Program-made: the position numbers and the translations under genes
Notes under the pieces: model-generated
Seen by the model: the letters and a program-made list of their open reading frames with translations, nothing else
The model's database searches: none
Told to the model about the DNA's origin: nothing
Shown here: positions 23,475 through 35,791 of the stretch, one piece after another
Layout: each line of letters starts with the position of its first letter
How positions within the stretch are numbered: the first letter of the stretch is position 1
Assembly (NCBI GenBank): GCA_030374805.1
Contig: JARGSG010000036.1
Span: forward strand, 372,001-436,000
From: Gracilaria gracilis
Taxonomy: Eukaryota; Rhodophyta; Florideophyceae; Gracilariales; Gracilariaceae
Length of the DNA: 64,000 nucleotides
Reading direction: 5' to 3'

Positions 23475-23980
23475 TGTGGTACAACAGCAGGAGCTGTGTC
23501 CAATTGGGTAGTTCGGGGGGACGCGTGGCTAGGGAGCGCGCGTGGGCTCGACCTAGAAGGCAGGATAGAGGATACCGAGAGGAGTGTGGCAGCACCTACC
23601 ACTTGGGGCGCGAGATAGCAGCTGGCTAGACCGTAACCGTTAGGTAGATCCGGTGGACGGCGCGCATCGTGCTAGTAAAGCCTGAATAGTACTAGCTAAA
23701 CCACGAGGTTGACTGTAGAAACTAGGTGGATGTAGACTTAGCCAGAAGGTGCTTGACTTTACAATATAGTGGGGGGAGGGAGCGCCACGATCACCTTAAG
23801 GGTGAGCGGGGCTCGACCTCCAGTGTGGCACCCACGTGGGCCACGTTGAGGTGCCATCTGCCGAGTGCACCTGAGAAAATATCTACTCTATCTGCTACTG
23901 TAGTTTCTATCCTATCGGTCTATCCACCTATTCCATTAAAGGTCGGACACCCACGTGGCAACTCCGCTCACTGTACCACA
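23475..23980 (-). repeat. LTR (5' LTR in element sense)
   Basis: 506 bp, direct repeat of 12887-13392 with about 13 substitutions and no indels seen. It should carry the promoter of the genomic RNA. Confidence 0.93.
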
Positions 23981-23985
23981 GTTGG
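23981..23985. repeat. Target-site duplication GTTGG, right copy
   Basis: Five bases directly after the LTR, identical to those before the other LTR. Confidence 0.9.
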
Positions 23986-24094
23986 AGAGGAGGATTACGA
24001 AGAGGAAGATGACGAGGTACAAGGCCACAAGGCTGATAACACGGATGAAGACTACGAGGAAAGACCGATGATAATGGATTATCAGGAGGACTAG
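23981..24094 (+). pseudogene. 3' end of the split oxygenase-like gene
   Basis: After the LTR the frame VGEEDYEEEDDEV continues to TAG 24092-24094. Counting one GTTGG copy only, it is exactly in phase with the part ending at 12886: Val-Gly at the break occurs on both sides. The pre-insertion gene would have had about 480 codons from ATG 11556. The tail is strongly acidic, like the region before the break (MEEEK). Confidence 0.85.
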
Positions 24095-25074
24095 ATAAAA
24101 CATGTAGGGCGTGTAGTGTTATGTGTGTGAGAGTGAGGTGACTTGACTAGTAATGAGAAATGAACGAACTTCTTGATGCGATGTGAGCATAAAAGTATTT
24201 CTCAAGAAAGAAAATGAGTTACAAAGCGTGGGATAAGGAGAGAGAGTATTATGCGAAGATATTTTTTTTACAAAATGAGACCAAAGTAGTACTGGTACTA
24301 AAAGAGTATGTCTTTTCTAAGGAAATTGAAATAGTTGGTGAAAAGGGGCAGGGTCAGCCAAGCCCGCTCTCTTGGTATCCTCGGAGGAAAGGTAGAAGTA
24401 AGCATTTCTGAATTCGTACTCAGAGAATGAGGCGTGGAAGGAGGTAAGAGTGCTGCCGTAGGCGAGGAGGGATTGTACTGTGGATGTAATACTGTAGGAG
24501 ATAGCTGTGTTGGAGGAACCCTATTGGAAATTTAGGTACATCATTTACGGTAAATAGTGTGAAAAATGTGTACATGGGTGACAATGTTGGTGAAATGTGG
24601 ACAACTGTGAACACACTTGATCCAATGACACACTATTCGCGAGGCACGCTCCCAGTACGTAGCGAAGGCTTGGCAAAAAGCAGCATGGCTATCCGCTGGT
24701 CTCATCACTCTGTTCTTGTTCACTTCGTGCCGCTCCTCCCCTCGCTGAATGCTCTCCTTCGCCTGATTTGTTTTGAGGCACGAAGATCGTTTTCACTACT
24801 ATTACGCCTTTGGGGTCCACGAAGATCTCTTCGGCTATATTTCTGTTATATTGATGTCAGTGCCTGTGCCGCCACCGTTCGCTTGCAAACAGCGCCACTA
24901 CCTGACGCTATATCAGTCAACCTCACCGACGCGCCTTTCCCTTCCAGCCACCACCGTACCCCTACCCGTTGCGCCGCCGAACAAATCCGCACGCTGTCCG
25001 CGTTCACCGCCGCGCTCGTCACCGCAGCATCTCATTCCGCCGCACATCTCTCCACTAATTCTTCTCCCCTTCCT
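24095..25074. other. Intergenic, no gene identified
   Basis: Between the split gene and the kinase start. The last 500 bp are open in the kinase frame (from 24559) and could be leader or N-terminal coding. The rest is AT-rich. A 65-codon frame at 24214 has no recognisable content. Confidence 0.4.
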
Positions 25075-28000
25075 ATGGCGTCGCAAAATGTGCACCGCCG
25101 CCTTCCAGATATTGGCAGGGGCTACGAGCCCCGCGAGCAGATCGGCCAGGGAACTTGCGCCCATGTGTAGCGCGCTTGGTGTGGCCAAATCAATGAGCAG
25201 GTCTCCATCAAAGTCGTCGAGCTAGAGTGGCTGCAGGCCTCTCTGTAGCACATCATTCGCGAGATTTAAGTAATAAGTCTTTCCAACCACCCCGACGCCG
25301 TTCCTTTCTCCACCGCTTTCGTACAGGGTACCGACCTATGGATTGTCATGCCCCTCCTCACTGGTGGCTCAGTCCATGCCCTCATGTCCCTTATGTACAC
25401 CGATGGGCTTAGCGAACCTCTGGCTGTCTACGTTCTGCATTGCGTACTCCAAGTACTCGAGTACTTCCACCACAACGGTCAAATGCACCGCGATGTCAAA
25501 GCCGCCAATCTGCTGCTTGACTCCCAAGGAAACGTGATGCTTTCAGACTATGGTATGATGGGGTGGATGGATGAAGGCGGTTGGGACCGGAAACAGCGCC
25601 AAACTTTTGTTGGAACACCCTGCTGGATGGCCCCGGAGGTTATAGAAGAAGCCTCAGGCTATGATTACAAAGCCGAAATCTGGTCTCTAGGTATCACCGC
25701 CATTGAGCTCGCGCAAGGACGGGCGCCTTACCACAACTACCCGCCCATGAAAGTGTTGTTCTTTACCTTGCAGAACCCACCACCCACCCTCACCGGCCCA
25801 GCTGCGAACAAGTTTTTGCAAGCATACAACGATTTTGTAGCCGATTGTCTGCAGAAGGACCCAAAGATTCGCCCATCTGCGAAGCAGCTTCTCAAGCACA
25901 AATTGTTTGCGAATGGCGTTCGGAAACCGCAGGACTTGTCGGAAACTATCGCTAAGCTACCACCCATAGGCTCAAGAGGGGACTCACAGCCGCAGCTCAT
26001 ACGTCAGCTGTAGAAAGCTACACAGTCTCACCGATCTGGAATCCATGACCTTACAGCTAAAGGTATGGTTTGGGACTTCGACGACAACGTGGTTAGTGCA
26101 AAGCCACAACACAGTCCTGCGCATCAGGATGGTACGAGTTCAGGAGCACAACAGACCACAAGCGATACGTCTCCATCAGAAAGCGCTCCACTCCATCAGC
26201 TTGTTGCTGATACTTCATACGATGCATAGGCGACGAAAAATGTGAGCAGCTCCGCTCCTAGTCAAGACGGTCTCTCTGACAATCCCTCTGCATCAGCTCC
26301 CAACTTGCCATTTGGCAGCAAATTGGGTCGTGTGAACTCAGCTACAGCCGGCCAGTCTAATGCTTCGATTCACGCTGCATTGAATGCAATGATTATCGGG
26401 CATAATACCGCCCCCTTACCTGCGAAGACTGTCGGTTTGTTAAAGAAGGGCCGTTTTACTGTTTCGGAAGCGACAAATACAGAGAAGATTGATGGCAAGA
26501 TTGAAAGCTTTTAGATGATTCTAATGACTGTCCTTCTTTGTTTCCGTCTTCACCAACAGAAGATAGTCTGCCATCTGTCTCTATAGCGCCTGTTGCCCAC
26601 CTGTCTGCGGGTGCCCATTCACAGGGTTCGCCGTCGTACATTCAGAGCAGGCCTGTATAGCCATCACGTACATCGTCACAACCGCAACCTGTTTCAAGCG
26701 CACCTCAGTCTGTTCTCAGTGCTTCGCAGGCATCATATGCGCAAAGTGCTGCTGCCACACAAGATCGTGCCATTCCGCGGGGGATGGCACCCGTAGTTAT
26801 CAACTTCGACACCAAGCAACCACGTTATTCTACGTCGCAAGCTAATGATGCGGCACGGGCGTTTAATTCATCACAGTCATCACCGCTTATACCAATCCAT
26901 TCCGTGCCCTCTAAGGGTGTATCACCTGCTGTTGCTTCAGCTAGCAGTATTCACGCTCCAAGGACGATGCAAGCTTCCGCGAAACCCTCTGCTAGTATGC
27001 AACTTGCTCAACCTGTGGCAACCAGTCACGAGGTCTCTGGAGAAGCGGTTCAACCAGTGAGTAGTCTTCAGACACCTTCACACATTGCTGCCCGTGGACC
27101 CCCCGTAATGTCAACTCCTTCTGCATCCACAGTGAATCAGGGAGCCACAACATCCAACGCACAGTCAAATATCACAAGTGTTCATGTAGCTAGTAATTCA
27201 GCAACAGGCAGTGGCCCCTCCGCTAGCACAGGTCAAGGGACGGTACCCGCGAAGAGAAACAGCCGATTTCAAGTCAAAGAAGTTCAAAAGGCTCCGACGA
27301 AGACTTTTGCGACCACGGCATCTGTGGCACAGCCCACGAATGTAACCCCAAGCGCCCCTCTTCCACCGTCGAGCAGTGGCCCAGCAACGACGAAACAATC
27401 AAAGAGCGGATTTGAAGTGAAGGATATTGATCAGCGACAAACGTATGGCACAGCTCCGAACGGTATCCCAACTGTTACGAATATAACTTCAACTGCTGGT
27501 ACGCCGATATTGAATTCAAGGCAGAGTACACCACTTGTTTCGCCGCTAGCTGAGATTTCATCATCCCGGACAAAGTCTTGCCAAACAATCGTTTTCTCTG
27601 TTCTCTGAGTTGTACAGTACGGTTCATGCTTTAGGCCAAGAGAATGAAGCTCTGCGAAAGGAAATGGTGTTTCTTAAAGGAAAAGCTCAGGGTGGTTTCC
27701 TACCTCAGCCGTCTGTATGGACTCGCAGTCTTTCAGTTCCCGACGCGGTTGCAAAATCTGCTACACCGCTGGCACCGGCTACGGCTTCTCTTCCCATTCT
27801 CAAAGTACATCAGCTGTGTCTTCAACAGTAACCCAGGGTCATCAGATTCAGGGTAATCACCCCCAGATTCATCATATTCCGATCAACACTATGCATAGTG
27901 CGCCGAAACAGTATGGGCATGGGAGGCCGTCCGCTCAGTCGTCACAAAAAGTTGCTCCGCGTGTAACCACAATCCCGCAATCTCAGTCTCATTCTAGTAT

Positions 28001-28746
28001 GCCAGGTCAGAACCCAGTGGGAACCGCCAGTGGGATGCACCACCCAGTATATGCGACGCCACATTCGACCCCAACCGTTCCCGTTCACACGAGTTACAAT
28101 TCCCCTGCGCCTGGGGGTCATGCACAGCAACAAAAATGCTTCCTATCCGTTGCGATTTCATGATGTTGCGCACGAGGAGAGTTTGCAAGGAAGAGCATCC
28201 CATGTCACCCCCGGAACTCAGGGGCTGGCCATAAGCTATCAGATTGACCCAGATCGTATGCAAGCCACTGCTACAGTATCTAGATGGGCACAGACGACAG
28301 GTATTCAGCATGGGGAGTATGCTGGCGGCCCTCTAACTCATACAAGTGGGGTTAAACCACTCAGTGGCCCCCATCCTGTGACAGAGCAGCAACGGACTGG
28401 GATAAGCGCCTACCCTTCGCTTGGTACTGGAGGGCGGACTGTGCCCATCGTGAAGGTTGAAACAATAGGCTCGGTGGTACCAGAAAGCGGGAACCCTCTG
28501 GGCAGCATTCGAAACAATGAAGTGCTTAATTCTGACGTTCAGCAGCACAGCACATCGTACTCTGGTTCGCGGGGGGTCCCTGCGAAACATCGTATGCTGA
28601 ACGGTGCTTCAAAAAGCAATGGAGTACTCGAAGATGGGAACTAATCACTTTCGGGACCAGAAGGTTATATAGGTGTTGTTGAAGACGATGGCCGGGTACA
28701 AGGAGGAGAACAAGCGCAGAGTAGCAGCCGAATGGAAGGCAGTTGA
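25075..28746 (+). pseudogene. Ste20-group kinase of the OSR1/SPAK type with a long C-terminal tail, broken
   Basis: ATG 25075 begins a kinase domain in one frame to about 25930. Present are the Gly-rich loop (IGQGTCAHV), the VAIK-type Lys (VSIKVVEL), HRDVKAANLLL, a DYG in place of DFG, TFVGTPCWMAPEV and WSLGITAIELAQG. YPPMKVLFFTLQNPPPTL is close to the PPMKVLMLTLQNDPP signature of OSR1/SPAK (Fray) kinases, which control ion transport downstream of WNK in animals. Stops interrupt the domain at TAG 25168, TAG 25246 and TAA 25267, and the tail at TAG 26011 and TAG 26227. The Ser/Thr/Gln-rich tail continues through frame changes near 26512, 27575, 27800 and 28130 to TGA 28744. A short heptad-like segment (ENEALRKEMVFLKGK) lies at about 27640. 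The first stop falls where kinases usually have Tyr. It is probably a dead copy. Confidence 0.8.
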
Positions 28747-30711
28747 TCATGGAGTGTAGATAGTTGTTAATTAGAAAGTTTAAGTTCAGAATTTGGCGTT
28801 TTCGATGGTTTCCGGTCCTTCATGATGAGACGAGTTCGAAGGCCTTAGTCTTGTGGAAGTCCAACAATTTCCGTTCCATACAGAGAACGGATGTCTCGGA
28901 GCGTTGTTTTGTAGAGTCTTTGTAACGTTTCATACTGTATATGTGGTAACTAGACGCTATCACCCGCATGCATGTCATCATTGTCGATGGGAATCGTCAC
29001 GAACTGGTGGCATTTGGAAGACGTGAATGTACTGCTGAGGACAGTTCATGGTGTAAATGTTATCATGGGACTTGTCTACCGCTGGTTTTTGAGAAATACT
29101 ACTCATGTCTCTTGGGTCCGAATTATTTCTGTGATATATTGTACCGAGGGAGGGGAACAGGCGATATACATTTCTGATGAGCTCAGTTCGCTTTCGATCC
29201 ATAACCAGAAGCAATGGTAATACGAAGGTAGTCCTTGAGCACACAAACCTTCGATGATAGCAGTAGTACTGCTGCAGTACACAGTAGCGATTGCATAGCT
29301 CCCAGGCTGGTCCCCATCGAAGAATAAACAGAGGCGAATGCTTTGCTCAGTACGCGGAGACAACTTTGACTGCTAATTCTCAAGTGATGAAAATGAGCTT
29401 AAGTCATCGTCAGCACTGCAATGATCGATTTTCCAGCTTTCCTATTTCTTCATGTGCCACTGAAGGCGAGGTTTAGCATATTCTATTCATTCACACAGGA
29501 GGATAGTGAGTAGAAGAAAACATTTCTGTTTCATCCTCTCATGCTTCGTCATGGTTTTGATAAAAGAGATTCATTCATACATAGTCACTACGTACATAGA
29601 TCTTTATCCCTACAGTACGGTAGTGCAGAGAGAAATCACTCACAGAAGAAGTGATTGTTGTGTACTTGTCGCCCAGGAGTATTGAATGATATTAAGCATC
29701 TTATTCTGCGTTGCCCTTGGAGAAGAATGTCACGTATTCCATGTCTATCTTCATCACAGGATCGTCGAGATTTATATGTTATGGGTATTATCAATAGTAG
29801 CCCGAAAGAGAACTGGTCTAGTTAGCGAGAGAGCGATCCTTTCAACAGAAGCGCTGTGCAATAAATAGTTATTGAACTATTGCACCCATAAAAGAGAGAG
29901 AGAGAGAACGTAGACAGTGTAGAACGTTTCCATTCAAAGAAACGTTATCTCGCGTCGAAAGAGAGCACCTGCAAGGACTCGAGCCTCCCATTGAGACCCG
30001 AATGTCGATCGGAATGTCGCGTTTCGTTTCGTTTCCATAGGGAAGAGGGACACACCACGTGAAGGCAGATCGCATGTGTGTGTCAACTTCTACATTAGAT
30101 ACCAACTGCAATCAATAGCAGTGGTACACTCATTGTGCTACCGCACGCACCACAAAATCATTAGGTCCGAAAGGCTTTCCCAAACGGGAGCGTTTCGCAA
30201 CCGACAATAAGTCAAGATATAAATCAGGGCACCTACATCTGTTGGCTAGAGCGCAACGACCGTCGACCAAGTTCATCTTCCGTTTTCATCGCATCTCTCC
30301 ACGAAGGTAAGGGCAGGTTGTTGAGCGTTACCATGATCACAGCTTGCTAAAACGGTAAGCGAACTTCTTTCCCGCACTTCGCATCGACAACTCGGCAAGC
30401 TGCTGTGCCAGATGTGAGATCTCCGGATTACCCTTTTGTTCTTGGCCTCTGTAATTTGAAATTACGGTCAAAGTACCTAAGCTTTGGTTTCTGTGGATGG
30501 TAAAAGACAGAACCTATTTGTCTGGAAGGTCGATATGTGCTACCTCTCCTTGCACAGTTCTTTCTTTCAAATGGAGTCCCTGGCATTAGTTAGTCCTGTT
30601 CTCTCTAATATAATTCCATCCAACTTCGGAAATGAGCTATATGCAAAAACTTGCACCTGCCGGCGACAACTGATATCATATCGGATTTACAACCGTTCTA
30701 GTAGCCCAAAA
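28747..30711. other. No gene identified; one GA microsatellite
   Basis: Only short unremarkable frames. An (AG)n tract of about 15 bases lies at 29892-29906. An 80-codon plus frame at 28968-29220 has no recognisable content. The stretch 30210-30480 could be leader of the next gene. Confidence 0.4.
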
Positions 30712-31167
30712 ATGAGTAATGCAATGCCTTCGAGCGTTGCGGTGATTGAGATCGGCATGGGGACAGACCTTCACGGGCAGAATGCCACTGCGGATGTTGC
30801 TCGGGCATGCAGAAGTATGTAGAGGTTTGTTCGTGTTTTCTATGAGTCTTCACGTCCATGTACTGACCAACTCTCACTAACACCCGATGCAATCGATTTA
30901 AACTGGCTTCCTAGATTAGCGCGCATTCTTCCTGATGGTGAATTAAGCAAAATGCGAGTTCATGTGAAGCTTGGAGTTCCAGAACCGTTTCAGAATGATT
31001 TTGATACTGACACTCTGTTATTTCAGTTTCCATACGGAACTGTGACTTTAGAGATAGAGCTGAAGGAACTTTTGTGCTCCAGCGGCGTTGTGCTGAAGGA
31101 GCAAGGCGATGAGGAGACAGATGAGCGTACCATTGTAGTGGTCGCAGCTGTATCACTGATTTGCTGA
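30712..31167 (+). pseudogene. Lin0512-family protein (unknown function), one premature stop
   Basis: ATG 30712 starts MSNAMPSSVAVIEIGMGTDLHGQNATADVARAC. The segment IEIGMGTDLHGQ is the hallmark of the small bacterial Lin0512 family. After an in-frame TAG at 30820 the same frame continues with MRVHVKLGVPEPF, FQFPYGTVTLEIEL and ERTIVVVAAVSLIC, all matching the family's later conserved blocks in order, to TGA 31165. Length (about 150 codons) suits the family. It is therefore a nearly complete copy with one nonsense codon (one step from CAG). No biochemical role is established. The family is mainly bacterial but also occurs in some eukaryotes. Confidence 0.65.
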
Positions 31168-31785
31168 TAGCGACGCCAGGTGGGGTACCTGCAAATGGTA
31201 CGGCAGTGACTACTCCGGGACTCTTCATCTATATACACCGAGTGCTTATCATTCTGAATAACTTATATTTGTGTCAGATATGTTCATCTTTGTTAAGTGT
31301 TCTAATCAGAGCTAGAGTTGCGGTTATTAGTTACGTTCTATGACTACTTCCTGGGTTTTGTCAAACGGGCTTTAGCGGAGAAGGCTCCGGGTCCTTTCTT
31401 CTTCTTGACGTTCTTGTCATCAATCCGCGGAAGAATGGTTTGCCAAATCCTAAACAGGGATTCGATGGAGGAAGAAAACGCTTGAAGAAAAGCATGATGA
31501 ACATGAAACTAAAAAGTGTTCTACCGGGTACAATCAACAAAACAAAGCCCATTAAGCACAGTGCACCACACAGCAACCCAGCTTTGCCATCTTTGCAACC
31601 GCACAAGAACAACGCTTGAAAATGTCCAAGCTCGTCGATATAAAACGTTTTGCACCAGCAAAATGATTTTAAACCCCCAATGCGTTTGTCATTCTCATTC
31701 CCGGAGTACGTTGCATACTTTAATCTCTATCCCAAATCCCCTCAGATAAGCTCCTACCGCATCCCCGCAAGAGAATTCCGATGGC
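31168..31785. other. Intergenic, no gene identified
   Basis: A TGA-TAG pair directly ends the Lin0512 frame. The rest has only short frames on both strands. Confidence 0.4.
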
Positions 31786-32530
31786 ATGGGTGCCCGTCTT
31801 CGCGGTCGCGCTGAAGATAACGGAGTGAAGGCTCGCTTAGTCGTACGACGTGAGGGATGTCCACACCGGTGCTTCCAGTGCAGAAGCGTCGTTGTTGTCC
31901 GGAACCTGAAACGCCGAGAGCACGTGTGCAACGAGCCCAAATCTATGATATTATGGTATTATATGAGTTCGGTTGCGAAGAAATTCGACGGCGGGAAGAA
32001 GTCAGTGATGAACACGTTGTGGCTCTCCTCCCCTATGATCGTCAGAGAAAGGTCCTTGACGAAATCGTATCCAGCAAACAAGTCAAATTTGGACAGGACA
32101 AAGATGGGGTCGAAGAGACGGATGATGCTAACGGTGTGTTGATGAATGGCCTACGCGGGGTTGCGGGGAATGCTGTAAGACTGGTCACGTTTCGAGACGT
32201 AAGCAACGGTAAAGCGGCAAACGAAGAGTGCGTTTCGGCAGCAGGATATGCTGCGCCTGTGGAGCACGAGAGCCACATGACCGTTGATGCGAAAGTGGGA
32301 ACCTCTGCGGCTTCTGCGTATGCGCTGCAGCAGCGATGGCGACATCAGATTTTGTATCAAACCGGAACGAATCAGAATTGGTTGAACTTAAGGCTGCTGT
32401 TGCAGCGGTACGTGAAGCAACGGCGTAGACTGCGCTGGCCAATCTAGCCATCATTGTGCCGAAGTCACGCACTGCTATCCTGAACTTTATTGGAAACATT
32501 GTTCAGGACTTATCCAATATCATTCACTAG
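31786..32530 (+). pseudogene. Unrecognised gene remnant
   Basis: The frame from 31857 gives about 150 protein-like residues (IYDIMVLYEFGCEEIRRREE, VALLPYDRQRKVLDEIVSS). It then switches frame near 32335 into SELVELKAAVAAVREATA and, after a TAG, ANLAIIVPKSRTAILNFIG to a TAG at 32528. The ending looks like a helical, possibly coiled region. I recognise no family. It may be a host gene or a transposon accessory gene. Confidence 0.4.
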
Positions 32531-32594
32531 TCAGGTTGCTTTCGGTCACAGGCTGTGAGAGGTCTCCGGCACCCACCTGCTTAGATCTCTGGCA

Positions 32595-34289
32595 TTGAAA
32601 ATGGGTGTAAGACAAGAAGCAAGGAAGGTGATGGCATTGCGAGAAAGAGCTTATTACGGGTCTTACTCGTTTTCCTGGCGGAATAATGAACGGAGAGCCC
32701 GAAGGTACAGCGCGGGCGGCGCGGAAGCACTTGGTGCGATTGGTGTGAACAAGTGGAGACCAATAATGCCCGGCCAGAGGGGCTTACGTATTGTGTGCAT
32801 TCATGGTGGTGGTACTTTTGCAATCATGGCGCTCGCAACTGTACGTGTTCTCCGGAACACGTATTTTCCAGGGAAGTCAGATCAAGCCTGTGTTCCAATT
32901 GAAAGTAATCTAATGCATTATGTGTAAGGTTTACTAACAATGGGATCATCCAAAAAAGGTCACTTCGGCACTTGCCAAAGTGTCGGGGTGCAGCCGGTCT
33001 TTCATACCCGCTGCAGAACGGCAGAGTAGGGAGACCTCCCAACAAATTCACTTCCAGTCTTCGGCAGGCGGATGGCTCAAACGTATGTGGAGTGCAGCAG
33101 TGATCAATTCTTGGATGATCCCAATATCTCACGTTCTGCGTCGTTGGTATTTGCAGCTTAAACAGCTCAATAGAATCACAGGTCGTGAGATTCATGAGAT
33201 GTTGGACATCATTCGCAATATGACCACGGGTGCAATTGTGGCAGCTTCTATCGGTATTGTTCATAAAACGGTCGACGAGGTCGAAATGCTGTATAGAGAC
33301 ATGATTGAGAAGATATTTGCAAATCCCCCGGCGACCGGTCCTAAGATGTTGCTGACACGTGCATACTACGATACAAATGTACTAGAATCAGCTCTGAAGC
33401 ACGAGTGTGGAAAAGGCATCTTCGAGTCTATGGCTGAATACAACATGAATTGAGTCTCCATCTCCATCGTGAGTTCAGTTATGTCACGAAATCCGAAAGA
33501 GTTCCACGTTTTTCGCAACTACTCTCATCCAGTGACACGAGCGTCGATATGATGGAACCACTGAAGCGCAGCTATGGGAAGGCCTTAGGGCTACGTCCGC
33601 GGCACCACGTTATTCTGAGAAATCCGAGTGAACGCGGAGCACCATGACGGAGGAGCAATCGTCGCGAATAACCTACCCGCGGTTGCACTACATGAAACGA
33701 AGTGCAAGTATCCTGGTGTACCTATCGACCTCGTGGTTTCGCTCGGAAACAGAATGAATCGCGCGGCTTTTCGATATCGATGTTGTCGGATGTATCGTAG
33801 CATCTGCGACAGAGACTGAGTTTGTGCATCATGCCATGCAGGATTGTTTTCCATAAGACAAATAATTCCGGTGTAACCCTACGCCCGAGAACACTCAACT
33901 TGACGACACCCATGCCGAAAATTTAGCACCTCTTGTGAAGGAAGCACAGGAATACATATCAAGTAACCATAAGGACTTGAAGAACGTTGCGCGTATTTTA
34001 AGGCCGAAAACTCCTCGCTGTCTCCGGAGACGCTTCCGCGATGCGCTCGGCAAAGAGCTACAGGAGCTACGAAGCGGAAGTGACAATGAGTTTGGAACGA
34101 GCTTCCACTGTGACAAACCGGTGCAAGAGCAGCGCACGTCGTGGTGGTGAACAGGATAAAGAAAGGCTAGAGGAGTATCATGAGATTTGTACGCCGAGGG
34201 TGAAGGAACTGGAAAGCCCAGATCCACTAACGACTAACGAAGATATTGAAACTGTCACATACCCAAAGTTGGAGTGGTGGCAGAAATAG
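32595..34289 (+). pseudogene. Patatin-like phospholipase (calcium-independent PLA2 type), broken
   Basis: GLRIVCIHGGGTFAIMALATVRVLR at about 32785-32860 matches the patatin oxyanion-loop strand, but the usual DGGGTRG reads HGGGTFA. About 250 bp of unrelated sequence follows. The domain then resumes at 33150 (QLKQLNRITGREIHEMLDII). The nucleophile motif GxSTG reads NMTTGA, so the Ser is lost. VDEVEMLYRDMIEKIF and the following block to 33450 match iPLA2-gamma/PNPLA8-like proteins. A frame change near 33450 and further stops precede DGGAIVANNLPAVALHE (about 33645), which carries the catalytic Asp block (DGG/A), and a helical C-terminus to about 34290. The family releases fatty acids from membrane lipids. 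This copy cannot. Confidence 0.7.
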
Positions 34290-35791
34290 CGAAATTTGAT
34301 TGGTTGAATCGTGTAACTTCTATGAGCCAATCTTCATTGCATATTGATCGTATTCGCGTAACCCACGGACCCAATCACAAGGCCTTCTCTCTGATGATCG
34401 TACAGTACGTCTAGAACCCTCTCGAGAGTATGGCAAAAGAATCGTACCCTGGCGTCGAATTTTCGCGCTGACGTTAAAACATAATCGGCGTTCTCGTGTG
34501 TTTTCATTTTCGTGGACACTGGTGATCACTTCAAGAAACGTCCGCTTCAAAGAAAACAGGATATACTATGCTTACGATTTTCGCGCTCACAGAGAGAGCC
34601 TCGTAGGAACAACGTTATATACTTTCGAACCATTCTCATCCATTCCTCCCTCACCTACGGTTCTTTGCTTCTCACCGACTTCACATTTCACATATGGCTA
34701 TTTCTCGCCACTTCGGTTGCTCTATGCCCGTCCGCATCTTTTGCAGTGACCGGCATCATTTGAGGAGACCATAATCCTTCCGCATGAAATGTTTTCTGTG
34801 TTCCCAACAGTGTCGCTGTGTTCAAACAGTTCGGGTACATCTGGCTTCATACGTATTCCTAATGACACCTACAAGCCTTTCTTATCATATTGGTAACAGT
34901 ACCTCTAACACTACTCATCCTGGTGCATGTAGACGCCATTCTTGACGTTGCACAGATAGCGCCTTTTTGAAAACGCTCATCATGCGAATCTCTAGCATGT
35001 TTTTGCAACTTGTCTTCACTTTTCTGCCGGTAGAACACGTTCAATCTACCCTTCGTGCTTTTCACTCTAGGAGTGCATATCATGCAGAGCTACGAATGTC
35101 AAATGCAATCTTTGGGGATTGATCTCCCAAAATGTTGAATAAGCTTGAACCGTCTGGACTTGACAAAGTTGGAATGCACATAGATATGCTAGCGTATACT
35201 TAATCACTTCTTTTCTCTTAAGAAACAGTTTCGCTTTTGCACTCAGGAAAGGATGAGTCATGCAAACGGCGCAAGTCATGCATCATGATTCTCATATTAA
35301 GTGACTGGCAATTGACTATTCACATCATGTACAGAAGCTGTGTACCATGTCCAAGAGAGACCCAAAAATGACGGGAATGGTGATTACGTTCCCTGGGACC
35401 GGAGTGCGACATTCTGAGGGTACATACTGCAAACCGCCGCTATACATTTGTGTTACCGTTTCTCGCACGTGTTCCATCACAAGTGGTCTGTTTCGGTCAT
35501 AGAGAAAACTAATTCGTGCTCCAGATGAACTAGTGATATGAGCTTCATTTCCATCTCTTTGTCGCCACGCAGATCATTGGATATCATGTAAGAACACTTC
35601 GTTACGCTAATGTTTCTTGTTTTACTTCAGCCTCATTTATCCTACACAAGCGAATCTCGAGGACCGCATGTCTTCAAGCTCACGTGGCATTTTACTTGAC
35701 CCTAAAAGGCGCTTCTATTATCGAACATTCAAGGTGATGTTGATTACTCAGAATCGGTTTCGGGATATCTCAAGGATACTTGCACTCATGC
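34290..35791. other. No gene identified
   Basis: Short frames only. The left end of the TNP2-like transposon probably lies here, but I could not find a terminal inverted repeat by eye. Confidence 0.4.

Larger units (their letters stand above)
12887..23980 (-). mobile_element. Ty3/gypsy chromovirus with LTRs, decayed, carrying an antisense ORF
   Basis: The 11,094-bp element is bounded by two 506-bp direct repeats that start TGTGGTAC and end GTACCACA, with GTTGG on both sides. Sense coding is on the minus strand in the order gag, protease, RT, RNase H, integrase, chromodomain, which is the Ty3/gypsy order. A long plus-strand frame fills the space between the chromodomain and the downstream LTR. 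I count about 13 differences between the LTRs (about 2.6%), so the insertion is not recent. Premature stops in gag, pol and the antisense frame, and a changed protease motif, make this copy non-autonomous. It interrupts the oxygenase-like gene. Confidence 0.93.

Noticed and set aside
32865-33140. Spliceosomal intron in the patatin-like gene
   Set aside because: The gap could be an intron, but the flanking active-site motifs are themselves altered, further stops follow, and no clear GT...AG pair restores the frame.
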